Positions 32,744 through 41,522 of a stretch of 64,000 nt of DNA are shown piece after piece. Position 1 is the stretch's first letter, and each line of letters starts with the position of its first letter. This stretch comes from Amycolatopsis sp. WQ 127309 (GTDB lineage Bacteria; Actinomycetota; Actinomycetes; Mycobacteriales; Pseudonocardiaceae). The notes below the pieces were generated by a model. The model worked only from the letters and a program-made list of their open reading frames with translations, was not told where the DNA came from and ran no database searches. The stretch covers positions 6,585,001 to 6,649,000 of the forward strand of contig NZ_CP095481.1 in NCBI RefSeq assembly GCF_023023025.1, read 5' to 3'. Both the position numbers and the translations under genes were made by a program.

Positions 32744-33520
32744 TCAGCCCATCGGGAATTCCCCGCCATCGACGATGAGGTTCCGGCCGGTCAGCCAGCT
32801 CGCCCGGTCGGACGCGAGGAACAGCACCGCCTCGGCGATGTCTTCGGGCCGGCCGTCGCGCCCCAGCGGTGTGGTGTCGCCGGCGTTGGTCTCGGCCGGC
32901 GCCACGCTCAGGCTCGCCCACTGCTCCCGCGTCGCTTCACCGCCGGGAGTGGCGGTGCGGCCCGGGGAAACGGTGTTGACGCGGATGCCGAGCGGGGCCA
33001 GTTCCAGTGCCAGGCCCCGGCTGTAGTTCTCCAGCGCCGCCTTCGCCGCCGTGTAGTGCAGGAACGGCCCGACCGGGGTGAGCACCGCGGCCGAGGAGAC
33101 GTGCACGATCGTCCCCGCGCGCCGGTCCCGCATTCCCGGCAGCAGCAACGCATCCAGCCGGACCGAAGCCAGGTAGTTCAGGTCCAGCGCGTCCTGCCAC
33201 TCCTCGTCGGTGATGGCCGACGAGTCCGCGTGCGGTCGCGCTCCGCCCGCGTTGTGGACCAGGACGTCCACCCCGCCGAGCACCTCCTCCGCGGCCGCGG
33301 CGAGTGCTTCCGCACCGGCCCGTGTCCGCACGTCGGCCGCCACGAAGGCGGCTCCCTCCGGCGCCGTGCTCGTCGCCGAGCGGGCGGTCGTGAGCACCTC
33401 GGCGCCCGCGTCCAGGAACTGCCGCACGACGGCCGCGCCGATGCCGCGAGTGCCACCCGTGACCAGTGCTCGTTTTCCCGCGAGTTCCCGCGCTCCCGAT
33501 CCGTTTCCGATCGTGGTCAT
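32744..33520 (-). CDS. Short-chain dehydrogenase/reductase (SDR)
   Basis: 258 residues. Motifs: TGGTRGIG near 22, HNAG near 92, catalytic Ser in HVSSAAVLTPVG near 143, and YTAAK near 158, then IRVNTVSPGRTATPGG and a C-terminal LTGRNLIVDGGEFPMG. It is a classical NAD(P)-dependent SDR, probably for a sugar, steroid or short alcohol. AAAGGA lies 8 nt before the ATG. It converges on the LysR gene and its promoter side faces the VOC gene across an LTTR-type palindrome. Confidence 0.92.
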   Translation of the reverse strand: MTTIGNGSGARELAGKRALVTGGTRGIGAAVVRQFLDAGAEVLTTARSATSTAPEGAAFVAADVRTRAGAEALAAAAEEVLGGVDVLVHNAGGARPHADSSAITDEEWQDALDLNYLASVRLDALLLPGMRDRRAGTIVHVSSAAVLTPVGPFLHYTAAKAALENYSRGLALELAPLGIRVNTVSPGRTATPGGEATREQWASLSVAPAETNAGDTTPLGRDGRPEDIAEAVLFLASDRASWLTGRNLIVDGGEFPMG

Positions 33521-33600
33521 GCCACCGGTCCTTTCTTTCCGTGTTCGTCTTGGCCACGGTAGGTCCGGAAAAGCAGGGGAAGCAAAGACGAAATGTCAGC

Positions 33601-33629
33601 GGCCGCCATAGGGAAGTCCTATGGCGGCC
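33601..33629. promoter_or_regulatory. 12-bp inverted repeat with LysR-type core between SDR and VOC genes
   Basis: GGCCGCCATAGG and its exact complement flank a 5-nt spacer. The inner part ATAGG-N5-CCTAT contains the T-N11-A signature of LysR operators (T33609 and A33621). It sits 80 nt from the SDR start and 50 nt from the VOC start, suiting control of either or both. Confidence 0.55.
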
Positions 33630-33679
33630 GGTTCGATATCGCCTTGCCCTCTCCCAGGGGCGGTGTCTACGTTCCGGTG

Positions 33680-34393
33680 ATGCGTTCACGACTGCTGGCG
33701 GTGGCCTTCGAGGCGGACGACCCGGCTGAACCGGCCCGGTTCTGGGCCGGGCTGCTCGGCCGGGAGGTCGTCGAGGACGGCGGCGGTGTGCTGCTCCCGG
33801 GTGGGGACGCCCAGCTCGGCCTGCGGTTCGTCCCGGGCCGCGCCGGCCGGCTCGGCGCGAACCGGATGCACCTGCACCTGACCAGCGCCGACCTCGACGA
33901 CCAGCGGTACACGGTGGACACGGCGATCGGGCTCGGTGGCCGTCACGTCGACGTCGGGCAGCGACCCGAGGAGCGGCACGTCGTCCTGGGTGACCCGGCC
34001 GGTTACGAGTTCTGCGTGATCGAGCCCGGCAACGACTACCTCGCCGGGTGCGGCCCGCTCGGTGAGCTCACCTGTGCCGGTACCCGGCAGGCCGGGCGGT
34101 TCTGGAGCGAGGCGCTGGGCTGGCCCCTGGTGTGGGACCAGGGCGAGCAGACCGCGATCCAGTCACCGCGCGGCGGCACGAAACTCGCGTGGGACACCTG
34201 GGACGGCACGCCCGTGGAGCCGAACCGGCAGCGCTTCGAGCTGCTCCCGGCGGACGGCGACCAGCGAGCGGCGGTCGACGAGCTGATCTCCCTCGGCGCC
34301 GCGCGGCTCGGCGTCCGCGACGACGGCACCGTCGTGCTGGCGGATCCGGACGGCACCGAGTTCCGCGTGCTCAGTGGGGATCGGCCTGGTTGA
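33680..34393 (+). CDS. VOC-superfamily protein with two glyoxalase-like domains
   Basis: 237 residues. Two VOC modules are visible: LLAVAFEADDPAEPARFWAGLLGREV at the N-terminus ending in DPAGYEFCVIEPG (about 1-115), and a second from LGELTCAGTRQAGRFWSEALGWPL ending in LADPDGTEFRVLSG. This is the common actinobacterial double-VOC layout; metal ligands are not certain and many members bind antibiotics or act as unknown dioxygenase-like proteins. The GTG 3 nt upstream is an alternative start. A longer N-terminus would read through the palindrome and is rejected. The 3' end overlaps the convergent SDR by 23 nt. Confidence 0.82.
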   Translation: MRSRLLAVAFEADDPAEPARFWAGLLGREVVEDGGGVLLPGGDAQLGLRFVPGRAGRLGANRMHLHLTSADLDDQRYTVDTAIGLGGRHVDVGQRPEERHVVLGDPAGYEFCVIEPGNDYLAGCGPLGELTCAGTRQAGRFWSEALGWPLVWDQGEQTAIQSPRGGTKLAWDTWDGTPVEPNRQRFELLPADGDQRAAVDELISLGAARLGVRDDGTVVLADPDGTEFRVLSGDRPG

Positions 34394-35129
34394 GCGCCGC
34401 GACGACCTGGTCGTAGTCGCCGCGGGCTTCGCCGTAGCGGAGGAACTTGACGCGCTCGACCTGGATCTCCTTCGCCTCCGGCCGGGTCTCCAGGAGCGTC
34501 ATGACCTCGGTGACGAACTCGTCGAGCGGCATGGCGTGGTCGCTCTCGGCCTGGCCCGGCAGCAAGTCCGTCCGCACCGACGGCGGCACGAGCTCCAGCA
34601 CGTCCACGGTGGTGTCGGCCAGCTGCAGCCGCAGGGACTCGCTGAGCATGTGGATCGCCGCCTTGGACGCGTTGTAGCTCGGGGTCACCTTGAGCGGGGT
34701 GAAGGCCAGTCCGGACGAGACGGTCACGATGGTGGCGTCCGGCCGGCTCCGCAGGTGCTCGACGAACGCGGCGATCAGCCGGATCGGGCCGAGCACGTTG
34801 GTCGTCACGACCTCTTCGGCCGACTCCAGGAACGACTCCGGCCGGTGCCAGTCCTCGACGCGCATCACGCCGGCCATGGTGACGAGCACGTTCAGCTCGG
34901 GGTAGCGGGCGAGCACGTCCTTCGCGGCGGCCTGGATGCTCGCGGCGTCGGTGGTGTCGATCCGCACGGTGCCGATGCCGGGGTGCTCGGCGGCGATCTT
35001 CTCCAGCCGGTCGGTGCGCCGGCCGCCGACGATCACGGTGTTGCCCCGCTCCCGGAGGGCGAGCGCGAGCGCCAGCCCGATACCGCTGGTGGCGCCGGGG
35101 ATGAAGAGGGTGTTTCCGGTGATGTCCAT
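34371..35129 (-). CDS. Short-chain dehydrogenase/reductase, DltE-like
   Basis: 252 residues. N-terminal motif PGATSGIGLALALALRERGNTVIVGGRR, then VTMAGVM near 85, catalytic Ser in VTVSSGLAFTPL near 140 and YNASKAAIHML near 155. The GNTVIVGGRR segment and the overall layout resemble the DltE group of SDRs, whose substrates are not defined. It converges with and overlaps the VOC gene, so antisense transcription across the 23-nt overlap is expected. No ribosome site is obvious before the ATG. Confidence 0.88.
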   Translation of the reverse strand: MDITGNTLFIPGATSGIGLALALALRERGNTVIVGGRRTDRLEKIAAEHPGIGTVRIDTTDAASIQAAAKDVLARYPELNVLVTMAGVMRVEDWHRPESFLESAEEVVTTNVLGPIRLIAAFVEHLRSRPDATIVTVSSGLAFTPLKVTPSYNASKAAIHMLSESLRLQLADTTVDVLELVPPSVRTDLLPGQAESDHAMPLDEFVTEVMTLLETRPEAKEIQVERVKFLRYGEARGDYDQVVAALNQADPH

Positions 35130-35278
35130 GCTTCGAGCATCGCGCACCCGCCCGCGCGGTGGCAGAGAGCGGACATCGGGGGACCGGCGATCCCCGCCTC
35201 GCGTGGGTGAGGTTCGCGACCGGCGCGGTTGGACTCGGCCGGGCCGGGAACCCCGCACCCGTGACGGAGGGAGCGCAC

Positions 35279-36514
35279 GTGGCCGGAGAATCGGGTGTGA
35301 TCGTCGTTGGGGGTGGGCTGGCGGGGCTGAGCGCCGCCGCGCGGCTGCACCGGGCCGGGATCGGGACCACCGTGCTGGAGGCGGGCGACGACGTCGGCGG
35401 CCGGGTCCGCACCGACGTGGTCGACGGGTTCCGGCTCGACCGCGGGTTCCAGGTCCTGCTGCCCGCGTACCCCGCGGTGCGGCGGCTGGTCGACGTGAAA
35501 GCGTTGCGGCCCAAGCCGTTCACCCGCGGCACGATCGCCGTGACCGAAACGGGCCGCCGGTGGCTGGCGGGTCCGTGGCACGGGCTGCCCGCGGTGGGCG
35601 GGGCCGCCGCGTTCGCCGTCGGCCACCCCGGTGACGCCGCGCGGATGGCGGCCCTGGCCGCCCGGGACCTGCTGGCGCCGGACGCGACCGTCCGGGCCGA
35701 CACCGGCCGAAGCACCGCCGAGGAGCTGCGGCGCTGGGGCTTGAGCGCGGCCACGGTCGAGCAGGTGCTGCGGCCGTTCCTCGCGGGGGTGTTCCTCGAC
35801 CCGTCGTTGGGGACGTCCGCGCGGATGTTCCACCTGCTGTGGCGCAGTTTCCTGCGTGGCGGCGGGGTACTGCCGGCCGAGGGCATGCAGGCCCTGCCGC
35901 GTCAGCTGGCCGGCGGCCTGCCGCCCGGCACGGTCCGCACCGGCGTCGAGGTCGCCGAGATCACCGCCGACGGCGTCCGCACGGGCGACGGCGAGCACCT
36001 GCCCGCGAGGGCCGTGATCGTGGCGACCGACGGCGACACCGCCGCCCGGCTCCTGCCCGGCGTCGAGGCGCCCGCCTGGCACGCGGTGACGACGTTCTAC
36101 TACCGCGCCGCGACGACGCCGTTGCGGTCGCCGACGCTGCTGGTCGACGGGCTCGACGAGCTGCTGCTCAACACCGCGGTGCTCAGCGAGGTCGCCCCGG
36201 GGTACGCCCCGGGCGGCTCGGCGCTGATCTCCGCGTCGGTGCCCGATCGCGCCGACCCCGGCTTGGAGCCGCAGGTCAGGCGCAGACTGGCCCGGATCTA
36301 CGGCACCGGGACCGGCGGCTGGGACCTGCTGGCCGCCTACGCGCTGCCTCGGGCGTTGCCGGTGTTCGGGCCCGGTGCGCCGCTGCGACGTCCGGTGCGG
36401 CTCGCCCCCGGCCGGTACGTCTGCGGCGACCACCGCGACACGCCGTCGGTGCAGGGAGCGCTGGTGTCCGGGCAACGCGCGGCGGCGGCGCTGCTGGCCG
36501 ACTTGACCGGCTGA
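35279..36514 (+). CDS. FAD-dependent oxidoreductase (amine oxidase/phytoene desaturase-like)
   Basis: 411 residues from a GTG with GGAGGGA 7 nt upstream. The dinucleotide motif is VIVVGGGLAGLSAAARLHRAG...VLEAGDDVGGRVRT, the amine-oxidase/protoporphyrinogen-oxidase type FAD site. A C-terminal FAD contact is YVCGDHRDTPSVQGALVSGQRAA near 380. The middle domain (FLAGVFLDPSLGTSARMFHLLW) matches NAD(P)/FAD proteins of the carotenoid-desaturase-like group. Cytosolic or membrane-peripheral. The substrate is not known; no carotenoid genes are near. Confidence 0.87.
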   Translation: MAGESGVIVVGGGLAGLSAAARLHRAGIGTTVLEAGDDVGGRVRTDVVDGFRLDRGFQVLLPAYPAVRRLVDVKALRPKPFTRGTIAVTETGRRWLAGPWHGLPAVGGAAAFAVGHPGDAARMAALAARDLLAPDATVRADTGRSTAEELRRWGLSAATVEQVLRPFLAGVFLDPSLGTSARMFHLLWRSFLRGGGVLPAEGMQALPRQLAGGLPPGTVRTGVEVAEITADGVRTGDGEHLPARAVIVATDGDTAARLLPGVEAPAWHAVTTFYYRAATTPLRSPTLLVDGLDELLLNTAVLSEVAPGYAPGGSALISASVPDRADPGLEPQVRRRLARIYGTGTGGWDLLAAYALPRALPVFGPGAPLRRPVRLAPGRYVCGDHRDTPSVQGALVSGQRAAAALLADLTG

Positions 36515-36542
36515 CGAACAGGCGGTGCCAGGCCTCTGACTG

Positions 36543-36554
36543 AGCGTATACGCT
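36543..36554. promoter_or_regulatory. Perfect palindrome in the SARP promoter region
   Basis: AGCGTATACGCT is a perfect 12-bp palindrome 38 nt before the SARP start and overlaps a possible -10 element (TATACG). It could be a regulator site. Confidence 0.4.
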
Positions 36555-36591
36555 GTGTCCGGTTTCCGTGACGCTCGGGGAGGTGAGTGCG

Positions 36592-39453
36592 GTGCTGCGG
36601 TTGCTGGGGGAGGTGGCCGCGTCCGTCGACGGCGCTCCGGTGGACCTCGGGCACCCGCGGCAGCGGTGCGTGCTGGCCGCGCTGGTCGTCGAGCGCGGCC
36701 GGGTCGTGTCGACCGACCGGCTCGCCGAGCGGGTGTGGGGCGCCGCGGTGCCGTTGCGCGGCCGCGAAACCGTGCACAGCTACATCTCCCGGCTGCGCCG
36801 CGCCGTGAGCGCGGTGCCGGGGGTGAGCCTCGTCCGCCGGTCCGGCGGCTACGCGCTGATCGCCGACGCCACGCCGCTCCCGGTCGACCTGTACGTTTTC
36901 CAGGACCTCTGCGCGCGGGCCGGCGCGGACAGCGACGACGCGCGCGTGGTCTCGACCCTCACCGAGGCGCTGGCGTTGTGGCACGGACCGGCGTTGACCG
37001 GCCTGACCGGCGACTGGGCCGACGCCGAGCGCGACCGGCTGGAGCGGGCCCGGCTGGCGGCCCAGCTCGACCTGGCCGAGACGCGGCTGCGGCTGGGCGA
37101 AGGCACCGAGCTGGTCGCCGGGCTCGCCGCCCTGGCCGCCGGGCACCCGTACGACGAGCGCATCGCCGGCCTGTACATGACGGCCCTGCACCGGGCCGGG
37201 CGGACGGCCGACGCCCTCCAGCACTACCGGGAGGTCCACGCCCGGTTGTCCGAGGACCTGGGCATCGACCCGACCGCCGCGCTGGTGGACACGCACCGGC
37301 GGCTGCTGGGGCGGGATCGCGAAGCGCGTCCGCCCGGCGGTGCAGGAAAGACCCCGGCCCGCCGCAACTGCCTGCCCCGCGATCTCCCGGACTTCACCGG
37401 GCGGGCCGCCGAGCTCGCCCGCTTGGCGACGTCGACCGGCGACCGGGCCACCGTCTACTCGGTCGACGGGATGGCCGGGGTCGGCAAGACGGCGTTCGCC
37501 GTCCACGCCGGGCACCTGCTGGCCGGCCGCTTTCCCGACGGCGTCGTCTTCGTGGACCTGCAGGGGCACAGCGCGGGGAAGACGCCGCTGACCGCGGACG
37601 AGGCGCTGGAGGTGCTGCTGGGCCAGCTGGGCCTCGCGGCGACCGGCGACGCCAAAGCGCAGTGGCGGGCGAAGACCGCGGCGCTGCGGCTGCTGGTCGT
37701 GTTCGACAACGCCGTGGACGAGACGCAGGTGGCCGCGCTGCTGCCCGCCGGTCCCGGCCTGGTGATCGTGACGAGCCGGGCCCGGCTGCCGGACCTCGCC
37801 GGGGCGCGGCCGATCTCCCTGGCCGTCCTGCCGGAGGAAGAAGCCACGGCATTCTTCGCCCGGCTGGTGGGCACCGACCGGGCGGCCGCCGAACCCGAGG
37901 CCGTGGCGCGCATCGTCCGCCTGTGCGCGGGCCTGCCGCTCGCGCTGCGGCTGTCCGGCGCCCGGCTCGCGCACCGCACCGCCTGGCCGATCGCGTACCT
38001 GTCCGCGCAGCTGGCCGACGCGCGCCGGCGGCTGCCGAAGCTGTTCGCCGACCGCGAGGTGGCGCTGGCGTTCCGGATGTCCCACGAGCACCTGCCCCCG
38101 GAGGACCAGCAGCTCTTCTACGCGCTGGGCCGCCACCCCGGCGCCGACGCGGACACCGCCGTTCTCGCGGCGATGACCGGCACGCCGGTGGGGCGGGCCG
38201 ACGACGCCCTGCAGCGGCTGGTCGACGTCCACCTGGCCGAGGAGGCCGTGCCCGGCCGGTACCGCCAGCACGACCTGCTGCGGCAATACGCGCGCGGGCT
38301 GTCCGACGACCCGCGGATGACCGGGAAGATGCTCGACCACTACCTGGCGGCCGTCACCGACGCCGCGGCCTGCTTCGAGGCCGGCGGCCCGGAAGCGGCG
38401 GCGGCGCACGCCTGGCTGCTGGCCGAGCGCGGCAACCTCCTGGCCGCGACGCGCTGCGCCGCGGCCGAGGGTTACGGCACCCACGCCTGGCAGCTGGCCA
38501 TCTCCTTCTGGCACTTCCTGGAGCGCGACCTCGGCGGCGACCCGATCGAACTGCTGGAGCAGAGCCTGGCCGCGGCGCAGGAGACGGCCGAGGGCGGCGA
38601 GGGCCTGCTGAGCACGCTGCTGGCGCTGGCCCACTGGTCCGCCGGCCACACCTCGCGGGCCTTCGACCTGCTGACGGCGTCGGCGAAGCAGCCGGAGAAC
38701 ACCGAGTCCCACGCGCACACCCTCGCCCTGCTCGGCTTGATGCACCTGCAACGCGGCGACCACGAGCCGGCGGCGCGGCACGCGCAGGCGGCGGCCGATG
38801 AGCTGGCCGTCCTCGCGCGCCTGTCCCCGCTCGGCCTCGACGCGCGGATCATCACCTGCTGGACCCGCGGCGTCGTCCGCTGGCTGAACGGCGACTACGA
38901 GCCGGCGCTGGCCTTCCTGCGCACGGCCTACGCCGGCTGCGAAGAGCTGGGCCGGTTCAGCCCCAACGACCACGTGCTCACCGCGCTGGCCCGGTGCCTC
39001 ATCGCGCTCGGCGACGGCGAGGAGGCCCTCGGCCACCTCCGCCAGGCCCGTGACCTGCGGCAGCGGATCGGCGACCGGGAAGGCGAAGCCGAGGCCTTGG
39101 TGCTCATCGGCACGGCCCACCGCGCGGCGGGACGCGCCCACGACGCCCTGGGGCCGCAGCGCGCCGCGGTGACCATGCTCGACGACGACGTCCGCCTCCA
39201 GGCCTGCGCCCGGATCGAGCTGGGCCGGACCCTTCTCGCGCTGGGCAACGGAACCGAGGCCGTCGAGCAGTTCACGATCGTGGTCCGGGGCGAGCACCTC
39301 CACGAACGAGCCCAGGCCCACGCCGAACTCGCCCGCACCGGCGACGACCCGTCAGCGGCGCGGGACCACGAGCGGGCCGCCGCGGACATCGCCGCCCGGC
39401 TCGACCTGGACCGGCCGAAGTCGTTGCCCCACCTACGCCCCGCCGGCTGGTGA
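36592..39453 (+). CDS. SARP/AfsR-type regulator with NB-ARC ATPase and TPR region
   Basis: 953 residues from the GTG at 36592, chosen for its GGGGAGG site; GTG 36568 is an alternative. Order: OmpR-type DNA-binding domain (LRLLGEVAASVDG...SYISRLRRAV...RSGGYAL, about 1-90), BTAD (95-240, ending IDPTAALVDTHRRLL), NB-ARC with Walker A DGMAGVGKTAF near 300 and LVVFDNAVDE near 370, then TPR-like repeats. This is the AfsR layout, an ATP-dependent activator usually linked to secondary metabolism. No biosynthetic cluster lies in the window. Its 3' end overlaps the convergent RibD-like gene by 21 nt. Confidence 0.92.
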   Translation: MLRLLGEVAASVDGAPVDLGHPRQRCVLAALVVERGRVVSTDRLAERVWGAAVPLRGRETVHSYISRLRRAVSAVPGVSLVRRSGGYALIADATPLPVDLYVFQDLCARAGADSDDARVVSTLTEALALWHGPALTGLTGDWADAERDRLERARLAAQLDLAETRLRLGEGTELVAGLAALAAGHPYDERIAGLYMTALHRAGRTADALQHYREVHARLSEDLGIDPTAALVDTHRRLLGRDREARPPGGAGKTPARRNCLPRDLPDFTGRAAELARLATSTGDRATVYSVDGMAGVGKTAFAVHAGHLLAGRFPDGVVFVDLQGHSAGKTPLTADEALEVLLGQLGLAATGDAKAQWRAKTAALRLLVVFDNAVDETQVAALLPAGPGLVIVTSRARLPDLAGARPISLAVLPEEEATAFFARLVGTDRAAAEPEAVARIVRLCAGLPLALRLSGARLAHRTAWPIAYLSAQLADARRRLPKLFADREVALAFRMSHEHLPPEDQQLFYALGRHPGADADTAVLAAMTGTPVGRADDALQRLVDVHLAEEAVPGRYRQHDLLRQYARGLSDDPRMTGKMLDHYLAAVTDAAACFEAGGPEAAAAHAWLLAERGNLLAATRCAAAEGYGTHAWQLAISFWHFLERDLGGDPIELLEQSLAAAQETAEGGEGLLSTLLALAHWSAGHTSRAFDLLTASAKQPENTESHAHTLALLGLMHLQRGDHEPAARHAQAAADELAVLARLSPLGLDARIITCWTRGVVRWLNGDYEPALAFLRTAYAGCEELGRFSPNDHVLTALARCLIALGDGEEALGHLRQARDLRQRIGDREGEAEALVLIGTAHRAAGRAHDALGPQRAAVTMLDDDVRLQACARIELGRTLLALGNGTEAVEQFTIVVRGEHLHERAQAHAELARTGDDPSAARDHERAAADIAARLDLDRPKSLPHLRPAGW

Positions 39454-40065
39454 GCGGCGCACCTTGAACTTCAGGTGCAGCACCCGGTCGCCCTGGATGA
39501 CCAGGTGCGGATCCTCCAGCAGCTGCTGTCCCTCGATGCCGGCGAAGAAGCGTTTGCCCGACCCGAACACCACCGGCACGACGTCCATCGCCACCTCGTC
39601 CACGAGCCCGGCCGCGAAGATCCGGCTGCCCGCCTCGCCCGCGTTCACCGCGATCGTCCGGTCCCCGGCCAGCTCCTGGGCCTTGGCGATCGCCGCCTTC
39701 GCGCCGTCGGCGAAGTGGTAGGACGCCTCGGGGTGCCAGCCTTCCGGCTTGGGCCGGTGGGAGACGACGACCACGTGCTCGCCCGCGGGCGGCTTCCCCT
39801 CCCAGCCGTTCACCAGGTCGAACAGCGTGCGGCCCATGACGATCACGCCGATGCTCTCCCACATCGCCCGGACGTAGGGCGCCGACGCGCTCGAGACCCG
39901 GAAGCCGCCGCCCGTCCCGGAATGGTCGAACTCCTCGTCGGGTGACGTCTCGGTGATCGGGGTGTCGCCGGAGAAGTACCACTCGTGCAGCGGGCCGACG
40001 TCGTCGCGCTCGTCGGCGATGAAGCCGTCCACCGACACCACGTTCTGCATGATCACCGTGCCCAC
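39433..40065 (-). CDS. Dihydrofolate reductase-family protein (RibD C-terminal domain)
   Basis: 210 residues, GTG start with GAGGAGGG 3 nt upstream. Landmarks: VIMQNVVSVDGFIADE at the N-terminus, IGVIVMGRTLFDLVNGW near 75, HVVVVSHRPKPEGW near 97, and VDEVAMDVVPVVFGSGKRFF near 155. This is the stand-alone RibD-C/DHFR-like fold of NADPH reductases; most actinobacterial copies have no known substrate. A resistance-type or pterin role is possible but not indicated. It converges on the SARP gene. Confidence 0.88.
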   Translation of the reverse strand: MGTVIMQNVVSVDGFIADERDDVGPLHEWYFSGDTPITETSPDEEFDHSGTGGGFRVSSASAPYVRAMWESIGVIVMGRTLFDLVNGWEGKPPAGEHVVVVSHRPKPEGWHPEASYHFADGAKAAIAKAQELAGDRTIAVNAGEAGSRIFAAGLVDEVAMDVVPVVFGSGKRFFAGIEGQQLLEDPHLVIQGDRVLHLKFKVRRSPAGGA

Positions 40066-40129
40066 GGGCCCTCCTCGGGTCGTCTCGTCCGATCTTGGTG
40101 TCCCGGGCCCCGGCCGGGCTTGTAAAAAA

Positions 40130-40960
40130 TCACTCGGCGGGCATCGGCGGGAACGGCCCTTCGGCGGGGAACCGGCGCCGCAGGGCCAGGAACTCCGTCG
40201 GGGTGTGGCCGGTGAAGTCCTTGAACTCCTTGCCGAAGTGCGCCTGGTCGAAGTAGCCGACGCGGTGGGCGAGATCCGCCCAGCCGGCCGGGCCCAGCGC
40301 GTCCACCGAGAGGATCAGCCGCGCGAAGCGGTAGATCCGCGCCACCCGTTTCGGGGTGATCCCGACGTGGGCCTTGAACTGCGCGGCCAGGTGGTTGCCG
40401 CTCACCCCGGCGGCCTCGGTCAGCGCGCCGACCGGGACCGCGCCGTGGGACGTCGCCAGCCGTCCGCCGGTGTGCCGGACCAGGTCGAGACCGCGCGCCG
40501 GCGCTTCGGCGAGCCGGGCGCGCAGCTCCTCCTCGACCACCCGCAACGTCTCGCGGGCCGACGCGAGCTCCCCGAGCCGGTCACGGATCCGGTCGAGGGA
40601 CCGGTGCCAGACGGCGTCGACCGGCACCCACCGGTCCCGCAGCTCACTCGCCGGCACACCGACGAACGGCGACAGCCCCCACGGCTTGAAGTGCACCCCC
40701 ACGAGCCGCACCCGCGCGGGGAACTCGACGCGGAAGCGCCGGGTCCACATCCCCATGAACCACCCGTCGGCGACCACCGCCGGCGGCACCGAAGGGTCGG
40801 AGTCGTACAGCCGGACGGGCGCGCCCAGGTTGAGGAACAGGTGCGCCGACGGCATCGGCGGGACGGTCATCAGCCGGTGGCCCGGCACGCCGGTCTGGTA
40901 GTAGACGTCGTCGACGAACCGGTCGAGCGGCGGGGCGGGCACCTGGCCGACGTACTCCAT
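40130..40960 (-). CDS. AraC-family transcriptional regulator
   Basis: 276 residues from the ATG giving MEYVGQVPAPPL. An N-terminal sensing domain (DVYYQTGVPGHRLMTVPPMPSAHLFLNLG, typical of the DUF6597-like AraC group) is followed by the double HTH: VGALTEAAGVSGNHLAAQFKAHVGITPKRVARIYRF and WADLAHRVGYFDQAHFGKEFKDFTGHTPTEFLAL (about 195-262). It is divergent from a GNAT gene 49 nt away. The ligand is unknown. A longer frame start at 41011 would overlap the GNAT start and is less likely. Confidence 0.9.
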   Translation of the reverse strand: MEYVGQVPAPPLDRFVDDVYYQTGVPGHRLMTVPPMPSAHLFLNLGAPVRLYDSDPSVPPAVVADGWFMGMWTRRFRVEFPARVRLVGVHFKPWGLSPFVGVPASELRDRWVPVDAVWHRSLDRIRDRLGELASARETLRVVEEELRARLAEAPARGLDLVRHTGGRLATSHGAVPVGALTEAAGVSGNHLAAQFKAHVGITPKRVARIYRFARLILSVDALGPAGWADLAHRVGYFDQAHFGKEFKDFTGHTPTEFLALRRRFPAEGPFPPMPAE

Positions 40961-41009
40961 GAGTCCAGTGTGGCCGGGCCGGTCCGGTCCGCGCGATAGG
41001 TTGCCCGCC

Positions 41010-41522
41010 ATGACCGAGCCCGGACCCTGGCCCCCGGCCCCGATCAGGACCGAGCGGCTCGTGCTGCGCGAGTCCGAAGCCCGGGACCGCGTGGCGTTCG
41101 TCGAGCTGTTCGCCTCGCTCGAGGTCGGCAGCTACATCGGTGGCGCGCAGCCACGCGACGAGCTGGAGCGCACGGTGGCCGCGGTGCCCGGGCGGCGCTT
41201 CGGCCTCTTCGTGGTCGACCTGGACGGCGCAATGATCGGCATGATCACGCTCGACCGGCGTGACGCGGAAACCGAACTGGGCTACCTGTTCCTGCCGGCG
41301 GCGTGGGGCCACGGGTACGCCACCGAGGCGTGCGCGGCGGCGCTCGGCTGGTTCGCCGGCGCTCGTCCCGGCGAGCCGGTGGCGCTGCGCACCCAGACCG
41401 CCAACGTCGCCTCGATGCGGCTCGCGGCGAAGCTGGGGTTCACCGAGGTGGAGCGGTACGAGGCGTACGGCGCTCGGCAGTGGCTCGGCCGGTGGTCGCC
41501 GGTCAGGCCGGCCGGCCGGTGA
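41010..41522 (+). CDS. GNAT-family N-acetyltransferase (RimJ/RimL-like)
   Basis: 170 residues. The RTERLVLRESEARDR start, GYLFLPAAWGHGYATEACAAAL (acetyl-CoA loop, near 95) and TQTANVASMRLAAKLGFTEVERYE near 130 define the Acetyltransf_3 group that modifies protein N-termini or small amines. No ribosome site precedes the ATG, but TAGGTT lies 10 nt upstream, so a leaderless transcript is likely. It converges with the ROK gene and overlaps its 3' end by 20 nt. Confidence 0.88.
   Translation: MTEPGPWPPAPIRTERLVLRESEARDRVAFVELFASLEVGSYIGGAQPRDELERTVAAVPGRRFGLFVVDLDGAMIGMITLDRRDAETELGYLFLPAAWGHGYATEACAAALGWFAGARPGEPVALRTQTANVASMRLAAKLGFTEVERYEAYGARQWLGRWSPVRPAGR

Noticed and set aside
33593..33679. 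Upstream start for the VOC gene
   Set aside because: It would translate the LysR-type palindrome and adds residues not typical of VOC proteins.
36337..39321. 994-codon minus-strand frame opposite the SARP gene
   Set aside because: Low-complexity Arg/Gly/Gln translation; the plus strand carries a clear SARP with all domains.
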